Of a stretch of DNA of 64,000 nt, positions 9,002 through 19,500 are shown piece by piece (the first letter of the stretch is position 1; every line of letters begins with the position of its first letter). Made by a program: the position numbers and the translations under genes. The stretch covers positions 81,643 to 145,642 of the forward strand of contig CBDBVE010000008.1 of assembly GCA_965212595.1 (NCBI GenBank), written 5' to 3'. The DNA comes from Poritiphilus sp965212595. GTDB taxonomy: Bacteria; Bacteroidota; Bacteroidia; Flavobacteriales; Flavobacteriaceae. The notes below the pieces were generated by a model. It did no database searches. It had not been told where the DNA came from and worked only from the letters and a program-made list of their open reading frames with translations.

Positions 9002-10819
9002 ATGGCAGATTACAAAACACCAGGCGTATACATCGAAGAAATAAGTACGCTTCCAGCATCTGTAGCACCAGTAGCAACGGCTGTTCCAGCCTTTATTGGC
9101 TATACAGAGAAGGCGATCGTAGACGATGCGCCTATCGATCCTTCAATTCAAAGAATTCCGGTTAGAATTACCTCCATGCTCGAATTTGTAGAACATTTTG
9201 GGGGGCCTTTCCAGGAATATTTTAGTGCCAGCATAAGCGATCCGGCAGCAGGAGAAACCGATGTCACACTTGCACTATCTAGTATTGGTGCTTCACAATC
9301 TCCATACATCCTCTATTACCAGCTTAGAATGTTTTATGCCAATGGTGGTGGAACCTGCTATGTGGTTTCCATAGGAACGTATAACGCCATTGATGAAACC
9401 GATGCTACAACTATTGCCACTGACGTCGATGCAATCAGTATAGACGACACCGCTTTGAATGCAGGTTTAAATGCCTGTGAAGAGATAGATGAAATCACCA
9501 TACTTACAATACCAGAAGCAATGGCAGTTTCGGTAGGTGATGCCAATAGGAAAACACTTTACGACAATATGCTGGTTCAATGCAATAAGTTGCAGGACAG
9601 ATTCGCAGTTTTAGACGTTGAATCTTCAACCTCTTCCACGGTTTTTAACGATGGAAATGATTTTAGAAATGACAACGTGGGTCCGGATTACCTCAAATAT
9701 GGAGCGGCTTATTACCCGGCTCTTATTACTCAGATTGAGTACAGTTTTGACGAAACTAAGGTTAGGATTGTTGATACTACTACAGGAGCCAATGGAGGCC
9801 TGTGGAATGACCAAATGCTTAATGCGATAAATACGGGCTTAGAAGCCGATGGGACCACCGAAATCCCGTTTGCAGCCTCGGGCACCATAAGGATTGATGA
9901 TAATGCCATTATAGATGGTGACACCTTTGATGTAAACGGTACAGCCTTAGTGGAGGGAACAGATTTTACCAAGGGAGCTGATGAGTCGGCTACTGCCACA
10001 GCTTTGGCCACCGCAATAGATGGTATTGGAGGAGTGAGTGCCCAGGCAAGTGTCAATACTGTTTCTGTATGGGCTGATACTGCTGGTGTTGCCGGAAACT
10101 CAATCGCCATGGTCTATACAGATGCTGGTACAGGAATTTCAGCAACACTTTCAGGAGCAACGCTAACAGGGGGGATTGAACGCTATATTGATACAAATCT
10201 TTATGGAAGGATTCAGAAAGAAATCAAAAAGAACAAAGCGGTCTTGTACCCTTGTGGAGCGATAGCCGGAATTTATGCCACAGTTGATAGAGACAGAGGG
10301 GTTTGGAAGGCTCCTGCCAACGTCAGTGTAAACCTAATAAGTGAGCCAAGTGTAGCTATTACAAAAGAAGAGCAGGAAGACCTGAATGTCGACGCTACCA
10401 CCGGAAAGTCTATTAATGCAATTCGGCTGTTTAGCGGAAAAGGAAGCCTCGTATGGGGAGCAAGAACATTAGCCGGGAATGACAATGAATGGCGCTATGT
10501 CTCTGTACGGCGATTCTACAACTTCATGGAGGAATCCATCAAAAAGGCTACAGAGTTTGTCATTTTTGAGCCAAACAGTAAACCTACCTGGGTTAGAACC
10601 AAAGCCATGATAGAAAACTTCCTTACCCAACTTTGGAGGGAAGGTGCATTGGCCGGTGCCAAACCAGAGCACGCGTTTTTCGTAAAAATTGGTTTGGGAG
10701 AGACCATGACCGCGGTGGATATTCTTGAAGGAAGAATGAACATTGAAATAGGTGTTGCCGCCGTTAGACCCGCCGAATTCATAATCCTCAAATTCTCTCA
10801 CAAACTGCAAGAATCATAA
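9002..10819 (+). CDS. Contractile sheath protein 1 with an inserted domain
   Basis: A 605-residue phage-tail-sheath family protein (Afp2/3/4-like), polymerising around the inner tube and contracting to drive it forward. The first ~40 residues (YKTPGVYIEEISTLPAS...) and the C-terminal ~200 (G-V-W-K-A-P-A-N, GARTLAGND-EWRY, R-R-F-Y, W-V-R-T-K-A-M-I-E-N-F) are nearly the same as in the next gene. Residues about 292-392 are extra: a beta-rich segment with V-N-G-T and G-A-D-E-S-A-T-A-x-A-L-A-x-A-I that the 477-residue paralogue lacks. It probably projects from the particle surface. No Shine-Dalgarno sequence is evident. Confidence 0.95.
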   Translation: MADYKTPGVYIEEISTLPASVAPVATAVPAFIGYTEKAIVDDAPIDPSIQRIPVRITSMLEFVEHFGGPFQEYFSASISDPAAGETDVTLALSSIGASQSPYILYYQLRMFYANGGGTCYVVSIGTYNAIDETDATTIATDVDAISIDDTALNAGLNACEEIDEITILTIPEAMAVSVGDANRKTLYDNMLVQCNKLQDRFAVLDVESSTSSTVFNDGNDFRNDNVGPDYLKYGAAYYPALITQIEYSFDETKVRIVDTTTGANGGLWNDQMLNAINTGLEADGTTEIPFAASGTIRIDDNAIIDGDTFDVNGTALVEGTDFTKGADESATATALATAIDGIGGVSAQASVNTVSVWADTAGVAGNSIAMVYTDAGTGISATLSGATLTGGIERYIDTNLYGRIQKEIKKNKAVLYPCGAIAGIYATVDRDRGVWKAPANVSVNLISEPSVAITKEEQEDLNVDATTGKSINAIRLFSGKGSLVWGARTLAGNDNEWRYVSVRRFYNFMEESIKKATEFVIFEPNSKPTWVRTKAMIENFLTQLWREGALAGAKPEHAFFVKIGLGETMTAVDILEGRMNIEIGVAAVRPAEFIILKFSHKLQES

Positions 10820-10842
10820 AATAAATTTTAAAACAATTCATT

Positions 10843-12276
10843 ATGCCAACGTATAAAACTCCCGGAGTCTATATTGAAGAAATTTCAACACTCCCAGCTT
10901 CAGTTGCACCTGTAGCCACAGCCATTCCTGCATTTATTGGGTATACTAATTCTACTACAGATGAGGACGGAGCAGATATAAAATTTAAGCCACAGAGAAT
11001 TACCTCAATGCTAGAATACATTGAGCTGTTCGGAGGAGCAAAAAGTGACGCTGTGGCGGTATCCATTGTGGATACCTATAACATAGATGACGAATTACTT
11101 ACGAGAGAGTACAGTGCAACTGCTACACCCTCTGACTATATTTTATACCACTGTATGAACCTTTATTTTGCCAATGGTGGAGGCCCTTGCTGGGTAGTCT
11201 CTGTAGGCAGCGATACAGATCCCATTATCGTGGGAGATGGGTCTATCGGTGGTATAGCCGGAGGCCTTACAGGAGGCCTTTCCGCAATAGAAAAAGTTGA
11301 TGAACCCACCTTGTTGGTATTACCCGAGGCCACCAAATTGGGAACACAGGCAGAGTACGGTCTGGTAGCAGTGGCTGCCTTGAATCTTTGTGCCAAGGTA
11401 CAGGATAGATTCACGATTGCCGATTTCAAAGGTGATATCACAGATACCGCTCAAACTTTGAGCTACCGCACGGCACTGGGAATGAATAACCTTAAATATG
11501 GAGCCAGCTACGGCCCCGAATTAAAAACTACGCTTAATCACGGATATGACAACTCAACGGTTACGGTAACACATACCAATGTTGGAGGTACCGCCCCGCC
11601 TGCTCCTGAGTTCAACGCCCTCAGCATAGATGCAATTAATGCGGCAAACCCCAGTGTTTATCGCGCTATTGTTGCTGAGATTGCAGACATATATCTTGAC
11701 CTGCCGCCCTCTCCAGCTGTTGCGGGAGCCTACGCCAGAGTTGATGCCGAAAGAGGTGTTTGGAAAGCACCTGCTAATGTGGGATTGAACTCGGTACTGG
11801 CGCCCAGGGTAATGGTAACCAATGAAATGCAAGACAATTTAAATGTTGACCCCTCAACAGGTAAATCTATCAATGCTATCCGTTCATTTTCTGGAAAGGG
11901 AACTATGATTTGGGGTGCCCGGACGTTGGCAGGTAATGACAACGAATGGCGATATGTTCCTGTAAGAAGGTTCTACATTTTTGTTGAAGAATCTATTAAG
12001 AAAGCTACGGAATTTGTGGTTTTCGAACCTAATAGTAAGATTACCTGGGTGCGTACCAAGGCCATGATCGAGAATTTCCTTACCGGCCTATGGAGAGATG
12101 GGGCGCTGGCTGGAGCAAAACCCGAACAAGCATTTTTTGTTAAGGTGGGCCTGGGAGAAACTATGACCTCTATCGATATCCTTGAAGGTAGGATGAATAT
12201 TGAAATAGGCTTGGCCGCAGTAAGGCCTGCCGAATTCATAATTCTAAAGTTTTCTCACAAACTTCAGGAATCTTAA
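10843..12276 (+). CDS. Contractile sheath protein 2
   Basis: A 477-residue paralogue of the preceding sheath gene, of usual length for eCIS sheaths. It shares the N-terminal PGVYIEEISTLPAS segment that extends toward neighbouring subunits and the C-terminal handshake region, while the middle is divergent and lacks the ~100-residue insertion. Codon usage differs between the paired identical stretches, so the duplication is old rather than recent. eCIS loci commonly encode two or three sheath isoforms, one for the bulk shaft and others near the baseplate; which is which cannot be told here. It lies 23 bases downstream of its paralogue in the same operon. Confidence 0.95.
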   Translation: MPTYKTPGVYIEEISTLPASVAPVATAIPAFIGYTNSTTDEDGADIKFKPQRITSMLEYIELFGGAKSDAVAVSIVDTYNIDDELLTREYSATATPSDYILYHCMNLYFANGGGPCWVVSVGSDTDPIIVGDGSIGGIAGGLTGGLSAIEKVDEPTLLVLPEATKLGTQAEYGLVAVAALNLCAKVQDRFTIADFKGDITDTAQTLSYRTALGMNNLKYGASYGPELKTTLNHGYDNSTVTVTHTNVGGTAPPAPEFNALSIDAINAANPSVYRAIVAEIADIYLDLPPSPAVAGAYARVDAERGVWKAPANVGLNSVLAPRVMVTNEMQDNLNVDPSTGKSINAIRSFSGKGTMIWGARTLAGNDNEWRYVPVRRFYIFVEESIKKATEFVVFEPNSKITWVRTKAMIENFLTGLWRDGALAGAKPEQAFFVKVGLGETMTSIDILEGRMNIEIGLAAVRPAEFIILKFSHKLQES

Positions 12277-12318
12277 TTCATAAATCAATTCATCAAATAA
12301 CATTTAAAACAACATATT

Positions 12319-12753
12319 ATGGCTATTAATTATCCCGTTTCGGTATTTCATTTTCAAGTAGAATGGGGCGGAACTCGCATCGGATTTACAGAAGTATCTG
12401 GCTTATCAGTTGAACTTCAATCAATTGACTATAGGGAAGGAAATGCTGCTGAGTATCAGGTCACGAAAATGCCCGGTATCCCTCAATATTCCAATATAAC
12501 CTTAAAGAGAGGAATGTTTAGGGCAGATAATGAATTCTTTCAATGGCTGAATACCGTTTCATTGAATGAAATTGATCGCAGAGATATTACGATCAGTTTA
12601 CTCAACGAGGAACACGAACCGGTAACAGTTTGGAAAGTAAAAGCTGCATGGCCATGTAAGGTTGAAGGGCCCTCGCTTAATTCTACCGGGAACGAAGTTG
12701 CCGTTGAAACAATTGAATTATGTCACGAAGGTCTTAATGTAGAATTTGTATAA
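12319..12753 (+). CDS. Inner tube protein 1 (gp19/Hcp-like)
   Basis: A 144-residue member of the T4 gp19-like tail-tube family (Afp1/Pvc1 or Afp5-like). Typical features are F-H-F-Q-V near the N-terminus, F-T-E-V-S-G-L, a central L-K-R-G-M-F and a final V-E-T-I-E-L strand. Such proteins form stacked hexameric rings that make the tube expelled on contraction. It is followed after five bases by a second tube gene. One isoform usually makes the shaft and the other initiates the tube at the baseplate. Confidence 0.93.
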   Translation: MAINYPVSVFHFQVEWGGTRIGFTEVSGLSVELQSIDYREGNAAEYQVTKMPGIPQYSNITLKRGMFRADNEFFQWLNTVSLNEIDRRDITISLLNEEHEPVTVWKVKAAWPCKVEGPSLNSTGNEVAVETIELCHEGLNVEFV

Positions 12754-12758
12754 ATATC

Positions 12759-13208
12759 ATGGCTGATTACTATCCCCCAGTGGGATTTCATTTTCGGGTA
12801 GATATTGATGGCATTACGGCAGACGGAAGTGACATCCGCTTTCAGGAAGTCTCAGGATTAAATGCCAACGTAGGAGAGTTTACCTATAACGAGGGAGGAG
12901 AAAATAGGTTTGTCCATAGAATGGCTGATAGAATGACCTATGAAAATCTTTCCTTAAAAAGAGGAATGCTTATAGGTTCAAAACTAATAGCATGGTTTAG
13001 AGATGCTGTAGAAGCATTCTCCTTTGATCCTAAGGATATCACCGTTACCCTGCTTAATGCCGAACATCAGCCCCTTGAGGCTTGGAATTTTGTAAAGGCT
13101 TATCCGGTTAAATGGTCGATCTCGAACTTCAATGCTCAGCAGAACGAGATTGTAATTGAAACCATAGAATTACGCTTCCAATACTTTAGGAGGTTGGAGG
13201 TCAACTAA
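12759..13208 (+). CDS. Inner tube protein 2 (gp19/Hcp-like)
   Basis: A 149-residue second gp19-like protein, with F-H-F-R-V, F-Q-E-V-S-G-L, L-K-R-G-M and I-E-T-I-E-L motifs aligned with its neighbour. It differs in having a longer first hairpin (I-D-G-I-T-A-D-G-S-D). By analogy with Afp5/Pvc5 it may be the tube-initiating isoform that contacts the spike complex, but the roles of the two paralogues cannot be separated from sequence alone. Confidence 0.92.
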   Translation: MADYYPPVGFHFRVDIDGITADGSDIRFQEVSGLNANVGEFTYNEGGENRFVHRMADRMTYENLSLKRGMLIGSKLIAWFRDAVEAFSFDPKDITVTLLNAEHQPLEAWNFVKAYPVKWSISNFNAQQNEIVIETIELRFQYFRRLEVN

Positions 13209-13221
13209 ATAGAAGATCATT

Positions 13222-13392
13222 ATGCCAGTTGAAATAAAAGAACTCATCATCAGAACAACGGTGGATACACAAAACAGGCCGTCAAATTCAGGATCGAACG
13301 GAGCGGATTGCAGTTCCCCAAATCCTCCAGAAAATGAACAGCTGCAGATCAATGAGGTACTGAAGATGGTTAAGAATAAAAACGAAAGATAA
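13222..13392 (+). CDS. Small DUF5908-like eCIS protein
   Basis: A 56-residue open frame between the tube and LysM genes, starting MPVEIKELIIRTTVD and ending in a charged helix (VLKMVKNKNER). The N-terminal PVEIKELIIR-type strand and small size match the DUF5908 family, which is known from Bacteroidota eCIS operons between tube and baseplate genes. Its role is not established to my knowledge. Its TAA stop shares a base with the next ATG (TAATG), which indicates translational coupling and supports it as a real gene. Confidence 0.8.
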   Translation: MPVEIKELIIRTTVDTQNRPSNSGSNGADCSSPNPPENEQLQINEVLKMVKNKNER

Positions 13393-14105
13393 TGGGATTG
13401 CTTGATGGTGCTTTACTAAAGATGATGATTTTTTCCTATCATGCCGACAAGAATGGTATGCCTAAAGGAATCCCCATCCCGTACCCGGTAATGTACAATC
13501 CGGAAAAATTATCAAAAAACATATCGGTAAATTATCAGGGACAATGTGTTCCCGGAGATAATAGCCAGGAGCAAAGCTATCACAGCAACCAGAGTGGAGA
13601 TGTAACTTTCGAATTTCTTTTTGATGCTACCGGCACTTCCGTGAATTCTATCAATGGGGATGTTGCCAAGGCCCTCGGAGGTGTGGATGTCGAAATAGAA
13701 TTGTTTCTAAAATTAACAACAGATGTAGATCCGGAAGAACATCAGCCGAGGAGCCTTACCCTGGTATGGGGAACTTTCATTTTCAATTGTAAACTAACCA
13801 GCGCCAAAGTAGACTACACCCTTTTTAGTTCTATAGGCAGGCCGCTTAGGGCCACGGTCACAGCAACCTTTAGAGGGCATGAATTTAGAATAATACAGGC
13901 GGCTTTAAATAAACTATTTTCTTCAGACTTAACTAAAGTACACATTGTGAAGGCGGGTGAAACCCTTCCTCTAATTGCCAATGAGGTTTATGGGAATCCG
14001 GCTTATTACGTAGAAATTGCCAAAGCCAACAAGCTTTCAAACTTTAGGAACATACGCCCGGGACAGGAAATCGTTCTTCCTCCGGTAGAAAAACAAAGTA
14101 GTTAA
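13392..14105 (+). CDS. LysM-containing baseplate protein (Afp7/Pvc7-like)
   Basis: A 237-residue protein. The N-terminal ~180 residues are beta-rich with P-V-M-Y-N-P-E and Y-H-S-N-Q-S-G-D-V-T-F-E-F segments characteristic of the Afp7-like family. Residues about 185-232 form a LysM fold (V-K-A-G-E-T-L-P-L-I-A ... I-R-P-G-Q-E-I-V-L-P). Counterparts in phage and T6SS baseplates (gp53/TssE-adjacent LysM proteins) staple the spike to tube and wedges; in this setting LysM is structural rather than necessarily peptidoglycan-binding. It is directly coupled to DUF5908-like upstream and to the spike gene downstream. Confidence 0.9.
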   Translation: MGLLDGALLKMMIFSYHADKNGMPKGIPIPYPVMYNPEKLSKNISVNYQGQCVPGDNSQEQSYHSNQSGDVTFEFLFDATGTSVNSINGDVAKALGGVDVEIELFLKLTTDVDPEEHQPRSLTLVWGTFIFNCKLTSAKVDYTLFSSIGRPLRATVTATFRGHEFRIIQAALNKLFSSDLTKVHIVKAGETLPLIANEVYGNPAYYVEIAKANKLSNFRNIRPGQEIVLPPVEKQSS

Positions 14106-15857
14106 ATGGTGCTACCAGATTTAAATATTCCGACCGGCACAGAATTGCCAACCTATACTATCCTAGTTGATGGTTCCGAGTTGGATGGTGAATTTACTAT
14201 ACGGAGTATGGTGGTCAGCAAGGCAGTTAATAGAATTCCAACGGCCCAATTGGAGTTGGTTGACGGCAATGTGGCGGCAGCCGATTTCCCTTCTAGCAAC
14301 CAGGATACTTTGATACCCGGAAATGAACTGGAAATTAAGCTAGGTTATAAAGGCGACGATGAAACTGTTTTTAAAGGAATTATTGTAAAACAGGGAATTA
14401 AAACTACCGGGGCCAGTAGCAATTCGTTGCTTTTAATTGAAGCCAAAGATCCCACCGTGAAACTGACTATAGGCCGGAAAAACAAGTACTTCTCAGAAAT
14501 GACCGATAGCGATGTGCTCGAGACCATTCTGGGAGATTACCAGGATCTTGCGACTGAGATTGAAGCTACGACCATAAATCATCAGCAAATGGTACAGTAT
14601 TACTGTACAGACTGGGACTTTCTCGTGAGCCGGGCAGAAGCCAACGGACACCTTGTTACAGCAGATGATGCTACCCTAAAGACAGCCCCACCTGACTATA
14701 CGCAGGAAGCTGTTGCCCATCTGGCTTACGGCCATAACATACTGGAGTTTGATTTTGAGATGGATGCCCGTAATCAATTTACAACCATCGAAACAAGAGC
14801 ATGGGACACCGCAAACCAGGAGGTGCTTGTTAGTGCTAATCAGGCCCAGAATATTACCGAATTAGGAAACCTAAGCTCATCTGACCTGGCAGATACCATT
14901 GGCCTAGATCCACTGAACTACCAACATACTGCTGCCCTCAATTCAGAGGAGCTACAATCCTGGACGAATGCAAGAATGTTGAGAAGCCAACTGTCTAAAA
15001 TTGTTGGCAGGATAAAAATACTTGGAAACAACGAAATTAAACCTGGAGATCTCGTTAACCTGGAAGGCCTCGGAGACCGCTTTAGCGGACTCGCTTTTGT
15101 GGCGGGCGTTAGTCATTCTTACGCATCAAACTGGAATACCCATTTAGAGATTGGCTTAGATCACAAATTTTTGACTGAAAGTTTTGATGATGTACAGGCC
15201 ATTCCATCTTCTGCCCTGCTTCCTGCTATAGGTGGCTTGCACGTGGCGAAAGTTACCGCCATACACGATGACCCCCTTGGTGAAAATAGAATTAAGGTAA
15301 AACTTCCGCTAATAAGTGCAGATGAAGAAGGCACCTGGGCGAGGATCACCACCCTAGACGCTGGAGAAAACAGGGGAACTTTCTTTCTCCCCGAGATAGA
15401 CGATGAGGTAATTGTGGGGTTTTTAAATGAAGATCCCAGGAGTCCGGTTGTGCTGGGAATGGTTCACAGTAGCGCAAAACCTGCACCTTTTGAGGCAGCC
15501 GAAGAAAATAATGAAAAAGGCTTTGTTAGCCGAGGAGAGATGAAACTGGTCTTTGATGATGGGGTTAACCATATCCTTTTAGAGACCCCGAATGGCAATA
15601 AAATTCTGTTGTCTGAAGATGAGGGAGCGGTACATATAGAAGATGAAAACGGAAATGTAGCCCTTTTAAACAGCGACGGAATACTCCTGGAGAGCTCTGG
15701 TGATATCAATATTAAAGCAGGGGGAGATGTAAATATTGAAGGAATAAACGTCAACATAAAGGCTCAATCTGCTTTTAAAGCAGAAGGCTCGTCAGGGGCC
15801 GAGCTGTCATCGAGTGCCACGGCAACCTTGAAAGGATCATTAGTGCAAATAAATTAA
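14106..15857 (+). CDS. VgrG-like central spike protein (Afp8-like)
   Basis: A 583-residue spike protein. The N-terminal ~370 residues match the gp27-like barrels, which adapt the hexameric tube to the trimeric spike. About 375-450 is a gp5-type OB domain (V-K-L-P-L-I-S-A-D-E-E-G-T-W-A-R, F-L-P-E-I-D-D-E-V-I-V-G-F, P-V-V-L-G-M-V-H). The C-terminus is a repetitive beta-helix needle with recurrent I-x-I/V and G-D-I-N-I-K-A-G-G-D-V-N type repeats. The length is usual for the family and no extra effector domain is present. It starts at the base after the previous stop; the PAAR tip gene follows after nine bases. Confidence 0.95.
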   Translation: MVLPDLNIPTGTELPTYTILVDGSELDGEFTIRSMVVSKAVNRIPTAQLELVDGNVAAADFPSSNQDTLIPGNELEIKLGYKGDDETVFKGIIVKQGIKTTGASSNSLLLIEAKDPTVKLTIGRKNKYFSEMTDSDVLETILGDYQDLATEIEATTINHQQMVQYYCTDWDFLVSRAEANGHLVTADDATLKTAPPDYTQEAVAHLAYGHNILEFDFEMDARNQFTTIETRAWDTANQEVLVSANQAQNITELGNLSSSDLADTIGLDPLNYQHTAALNSEELQSWTNARMLRSQLSKIVGRIKILGNNEIKPGDLVNLEGLGDRFSGLAFVAGVSHSYASNWNTHLEIGLDHKFLTESFDDVQAIPSSALLPAIGGLHVAKVTAIHDDPLGENRIKVKLPLISADEEGTWARITTLDAGENRGTFFLPEIDDEVIVGFLNEDPRSPVVLGMVHSSAKPAPFEAAEENNEKGFVSRGEMKLVFDDGVNHILLETPNGNKILLSEDEGAVHIEDENGNVALLNSDGILLESSGDINIKAGGDVNIEGINVNIKAQSAFKAEGSSGAELSSSATATLKGSLVQIN

Positions 15858-15866
15858 AATAACGAA

Positions 15867-16157
15867 ATGGGAGCACCTGCAGCGCGAATAACAGACATGC
15901 ATGTATGTCCGATGGTAACGGGAACAGTCCCACATGTTGGGGGTCCAATCTTACCTGCCGGAGAACCTACAGTACTCATTGGAGGACTGCCCGCCGCAAG
16001 GGTTGGAGATATGGCCACCTGTACGGGGCCACCTGATACTATAGTTGCCGGTTCGGGAACCGTAATGATTGGCGGAATGCCGGCCGCCAGATTAGGTGAT
16101 TCAACTTCACATGGTGGTACAATTGTATTGGGTGAATTCACTGTTTTAATAGGATAA
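15867..16157 (+). CDS. PAAR-like spike tip protein (Afp10-like)
   Basis: A 96-residue PAAR protein built of Gly/Pro-rich hairpins: P-A-A-R-I-T-D-M-H-V-C at the start, two copies of I-G-G-L/M-P-A-A-R-x-G-D and H-x-C/H residues able to bind a metal ion at the cone tip. It sharpens the VgrG-like spike. It has no C-terminal toxin extension, so payload is not carried as a PAAR fusion in this system. Genes abut on both sides. Confidence 0.95.
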   Translation: MGAPAARITDMHVCPMVTGTVPHVGGPILPAGEPTVLIGGLPAARVGDMATCTGPPDTIVAGSGTVMIGGMPAARLGDSTSHGGTIVLGEFTVLIG

Positions 16158-16589
16158 ATGATGCCTGTAGACAATAACATAGACAATAAAGGATTTTTGG
16201 GAAGAGGCTGGAAGTTTCCGGTTGAATTTGTAAGAGGTAACAATGGAGCCGTTCTTTCTCAACACGAACAGGATGTAAAGGAAAGCCTCATCATACTCTT
16301 AACCACTATCCGTGGAAGCCGTCTATTAAGACCAACCTATGGGACCAGTGTACGGACTTTAATTTTTGAACCCCTGGATACGAACACAGCGACCTATATC
16401 TCTGAAGAAATTAAAAAAGCCATTCTGGTTCACGAACCAAGAGTATTTGTGGATCGCGTAAATGCCGTTCAGGAATCTTTGAATGGCACACTTCAGGTGA
16501 CCATAGATTACACCATAATTTCCAGTAACACCAGATCAAATCTTGTGTTCCCATTCTATCTGAATGAAGGAACAAACATTATAGAATGA
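16158..16589 (+). CDS. gp25-like baseplate wedge protein (Afp9-like)
   Basis: A 143-residue GPW/gp25 family protein, a sheath-initiating baseplate component. Visible features include F-L-G-R-G-W-K-F-P at the start, a central R-G-S-R-L-L-R-P-T-Y-G segment with the E-P-R-V helix-strand unit typical of gp25, and a C-terminal F-Y-L strand. It starts directly after the PAAR stop, with two adjacent ATG codons available. Its stop overlaps the next gene by four bases (ATGA). Confidence 0.93.
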   Translation: MMPVDNNIDNKGFLGRGWKFPVEFVRGNNGAVLSQHEQDVKESLIILLTTIRGSRLLRPTYGTSVRTLIFEPLDTNTATYISEEIKKAILVHEPRVFVDRVNAVQESLNGTLQVTIDYTIISSNTRSNLVFPFYLNEGTNIIE

Positions 16590-19500
16590 GTGAAAATTGT
16601 TTTCATAGCAATCCGTTGAGAAGAGACGGAACCAATCAGAAGCAGCGAACTTTAAAAGAGTTGCTGCCCTCCTATGTAGCCGTTGATGAGCGTAGTATGA
16701 AAGATCTCATGACGTTTGTCCAGGCCTTTGGGGAGGAGATCCGCTTTTTTGATCGCACCAATGCTATTGATGGTCATTGGGCCGACTTTTTTAAGATCAC
16801 GGATGAGGAGTGGGAGACCTTTTCTTTGGAAGATTATTTAACAAACTTAAAAATAGACCAGGCGGCTAACCCCCATTTAGCTCTTTTCTTTGGGTTCCTG
16901 TACATTTTTAAAGTTGTACAAGATGATATAAACACCATTACAGAGCGGCATCTTGAATATTACTATAAGGAGGTTTTACAAATAAAAGAGAGAGCTGCAG
17001 AACCAGACAAAGTAGCTGTCATTTTTGAATTGGCGAAACACGTAGAGAGTCATTTGTTAAAGATGGGTACTGCTCTTAAGGCTGGAAAAGATAACACTGG
17101 TGCCAATGTAATTTACAAGCTTAATGAAGACACTGTAATCAATATAGCTCAGATAGGCTCACTTAAAGCGCAGTTTGCAAATCTATTTGATGAATTGCCA
17201 AAAGGTACAAAGTTCCCAAAAACAGATCACAGAGTCTACATATCTCCTCAAGCCAATTCTGGAGACGGCTTGGGATCCGAAATTGAGACCGAAGAAAAAG
17301 ACTGGCCGATTTTTGGACGCCCTTCCTTTGTTACTGATGAAGAAGCTCCAAGCGGCTTAAAAATTGCCAACCGCCAGGAAGGTAAAGTAGGCTTCGCTAT
17401 TGCCAGCCCACTTTTGTTTCTTTCCGAAGGACAGCGAAAGATCAGTTTAGAGATTGGCATTGAATTCGGAGGAGATCAAACCAAAGTTATCGACGTCAAA
17501 GACAAGGTCTCCTTGTTGCTTTCAGGAGAAGAGGAATGGATTGAAGCCAACTTTTTAACCGGAGACATTGCCGAAATAGCATTCATTGACGGCCAATGGA
17601 AACTAAATATCTCGGTACACCTAAAGATAGATCAGCCTGCGGTTGTTGCCTATAACAACGAGGTTCTATTGGAGAATATCAATACCAAATGGCCTGTCTT
17701 GAAGCTGTTGATCAATACTGAAGATACCTCAAAGAATTCATTCTATAAGAGATTAAAAGGTGTGCAGGCCAATACTATAGAGCTCTCTGTTGAAATTGAC
17801 GGAGAAGGAGACGGTATCCCAGGGATGCAAGACCTGCTCGTCCAAAATGACAACGGCAGTTTAGACGCTTCCAAACCCATTCCATTATTCGGAAACCAAC
17901 CGTATTTGGGCAGTAAATTTTACATAGGACATTGGGAGGCATTTCAAAAGAGTCTGGAATTCCTCACCTTCAAATGGCAATGGGTGGATCTGCCAACCAA
18001 CAGTGATGGATTTTTAGGTTACTACAACAATTACACTCCAACAGACGGCCGGGATAACAGAGACTTTTGGATCAGGACAGAAATGCTAGACAAGAAGGAA
18101 TGGCAAAATATTGCCCCAGGCACCTATTACTGGCTTTTCAGGGATATTGATTCTAATCCTATTGATGACTCGTCTCCACTGCCCAATGCCACCCAGCAGA
18201 GTAAATTGCATTTAGACAGTTCAAAACTGAGCGATATTGACCGCAATTTTGACATGGAACAATTTGAAGAGTATGACAATAATCTTCAAAGAGGTTTTGT
18301 AAGGTTTGTCCTGTCTAATGTGGATTTTGGTCATAAAACATATGCTAAAGATTTTTCTGATCAGGCCATATTGCTGTCCAAAGAGTCGCCTCCTGCAGAT
18401 GCTGCCTTACCCAATGCACCTTACGAACCCGCGATTGAAAACCTTTCGCTCTACTACAAATCTGCGCTGAGTTTTGATCTTGCGGCCTCCGGATCAGAAG
18501 GAGTAGAGCAATTTTTCCACCTGGAGCCCTTTGGCAACTATGAAGTAGACCTTAGCGAGCCAACAAATACGCTCTTGCCAACCATTAAACAAGAAGGGAC
18601 CCTCTTTATTGGTATAGAAGACCTTCAGCCACCTCAGACCCTGGCTATGCTTGTACAAGTGGCAGAGGGTAGTGCTAACCCTGTTAAAGAAAAGCAAGAG
18701 GTTGAGTGGGCTTTTTTATCCGAAAATACCTGGACACCTTTTGACCAATACAGCTTACTAAATGATAGTACCAATGGTCTGTTGACCTCCGGAATTGTAA
18801 AATTCGATATTCCGAGAACAGCGACTAAAGGAAATACCCGGCTAGATCCTAACTTACATTGGATCAAGGCGAGTGTCCGCAAAGATTCAGATGCAGTTTG
18901 CGATGTTATTGACATTAGAACCCAGGCAATTAGCGCTTCGTTCGTCGATGATGGCAACGACCCAAAATTCCTTGAAAAAGCCCTGGAACCCGGAACAATT
19001 TCCAAATTACTTAATGCAGATGCATCAATTAAAAAACTTGAACAGCCCTATGCCTCGTCAGATGGAAAACCTCCTGAGAAAGAACGGGCCTTTTATACCA
19101 GAGTCAGTGAACGGCTAAGGCATAAGAACAGGGCGATTAATATCTGGGATTATGAGCATCTGATTTTAGAGAAATTCCCTAAAGTTTATAAAGTAAAATG
19201 TGTGAACCACACCAGTTTTGAAGGCTTGGTAAGCAATTATAGCGAGACGGCACCCGGACATGTTTCTGTGGTGATCATCGCCAATGTTCAAAACAAAAAT
19301 GCTGTGGATCCTTTAAGGCCTCTGGCAAGTCTGGATCAATTGAGCGAAATCAAAGCCTATATCGAAGAGATTAAGCCGCCCTGTGCAGTTCTGCATGTAA
19401 AGAATCCCATATACGAAGAAGTTAAGGTAGATTTTAAAGTAAAATTTCACAAGGGAATAGATGCCGGCTATTATCTCACAAAGCTTCGTGAAGAAATTAA

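Noticed and set aside
9730..10110. 126-residue minus-strand open frame in sheath 1
   Set aside because: It is the antisense shadow of the sheath insertion, with low-complexity Ser/Val/Ala composition and no start signal.
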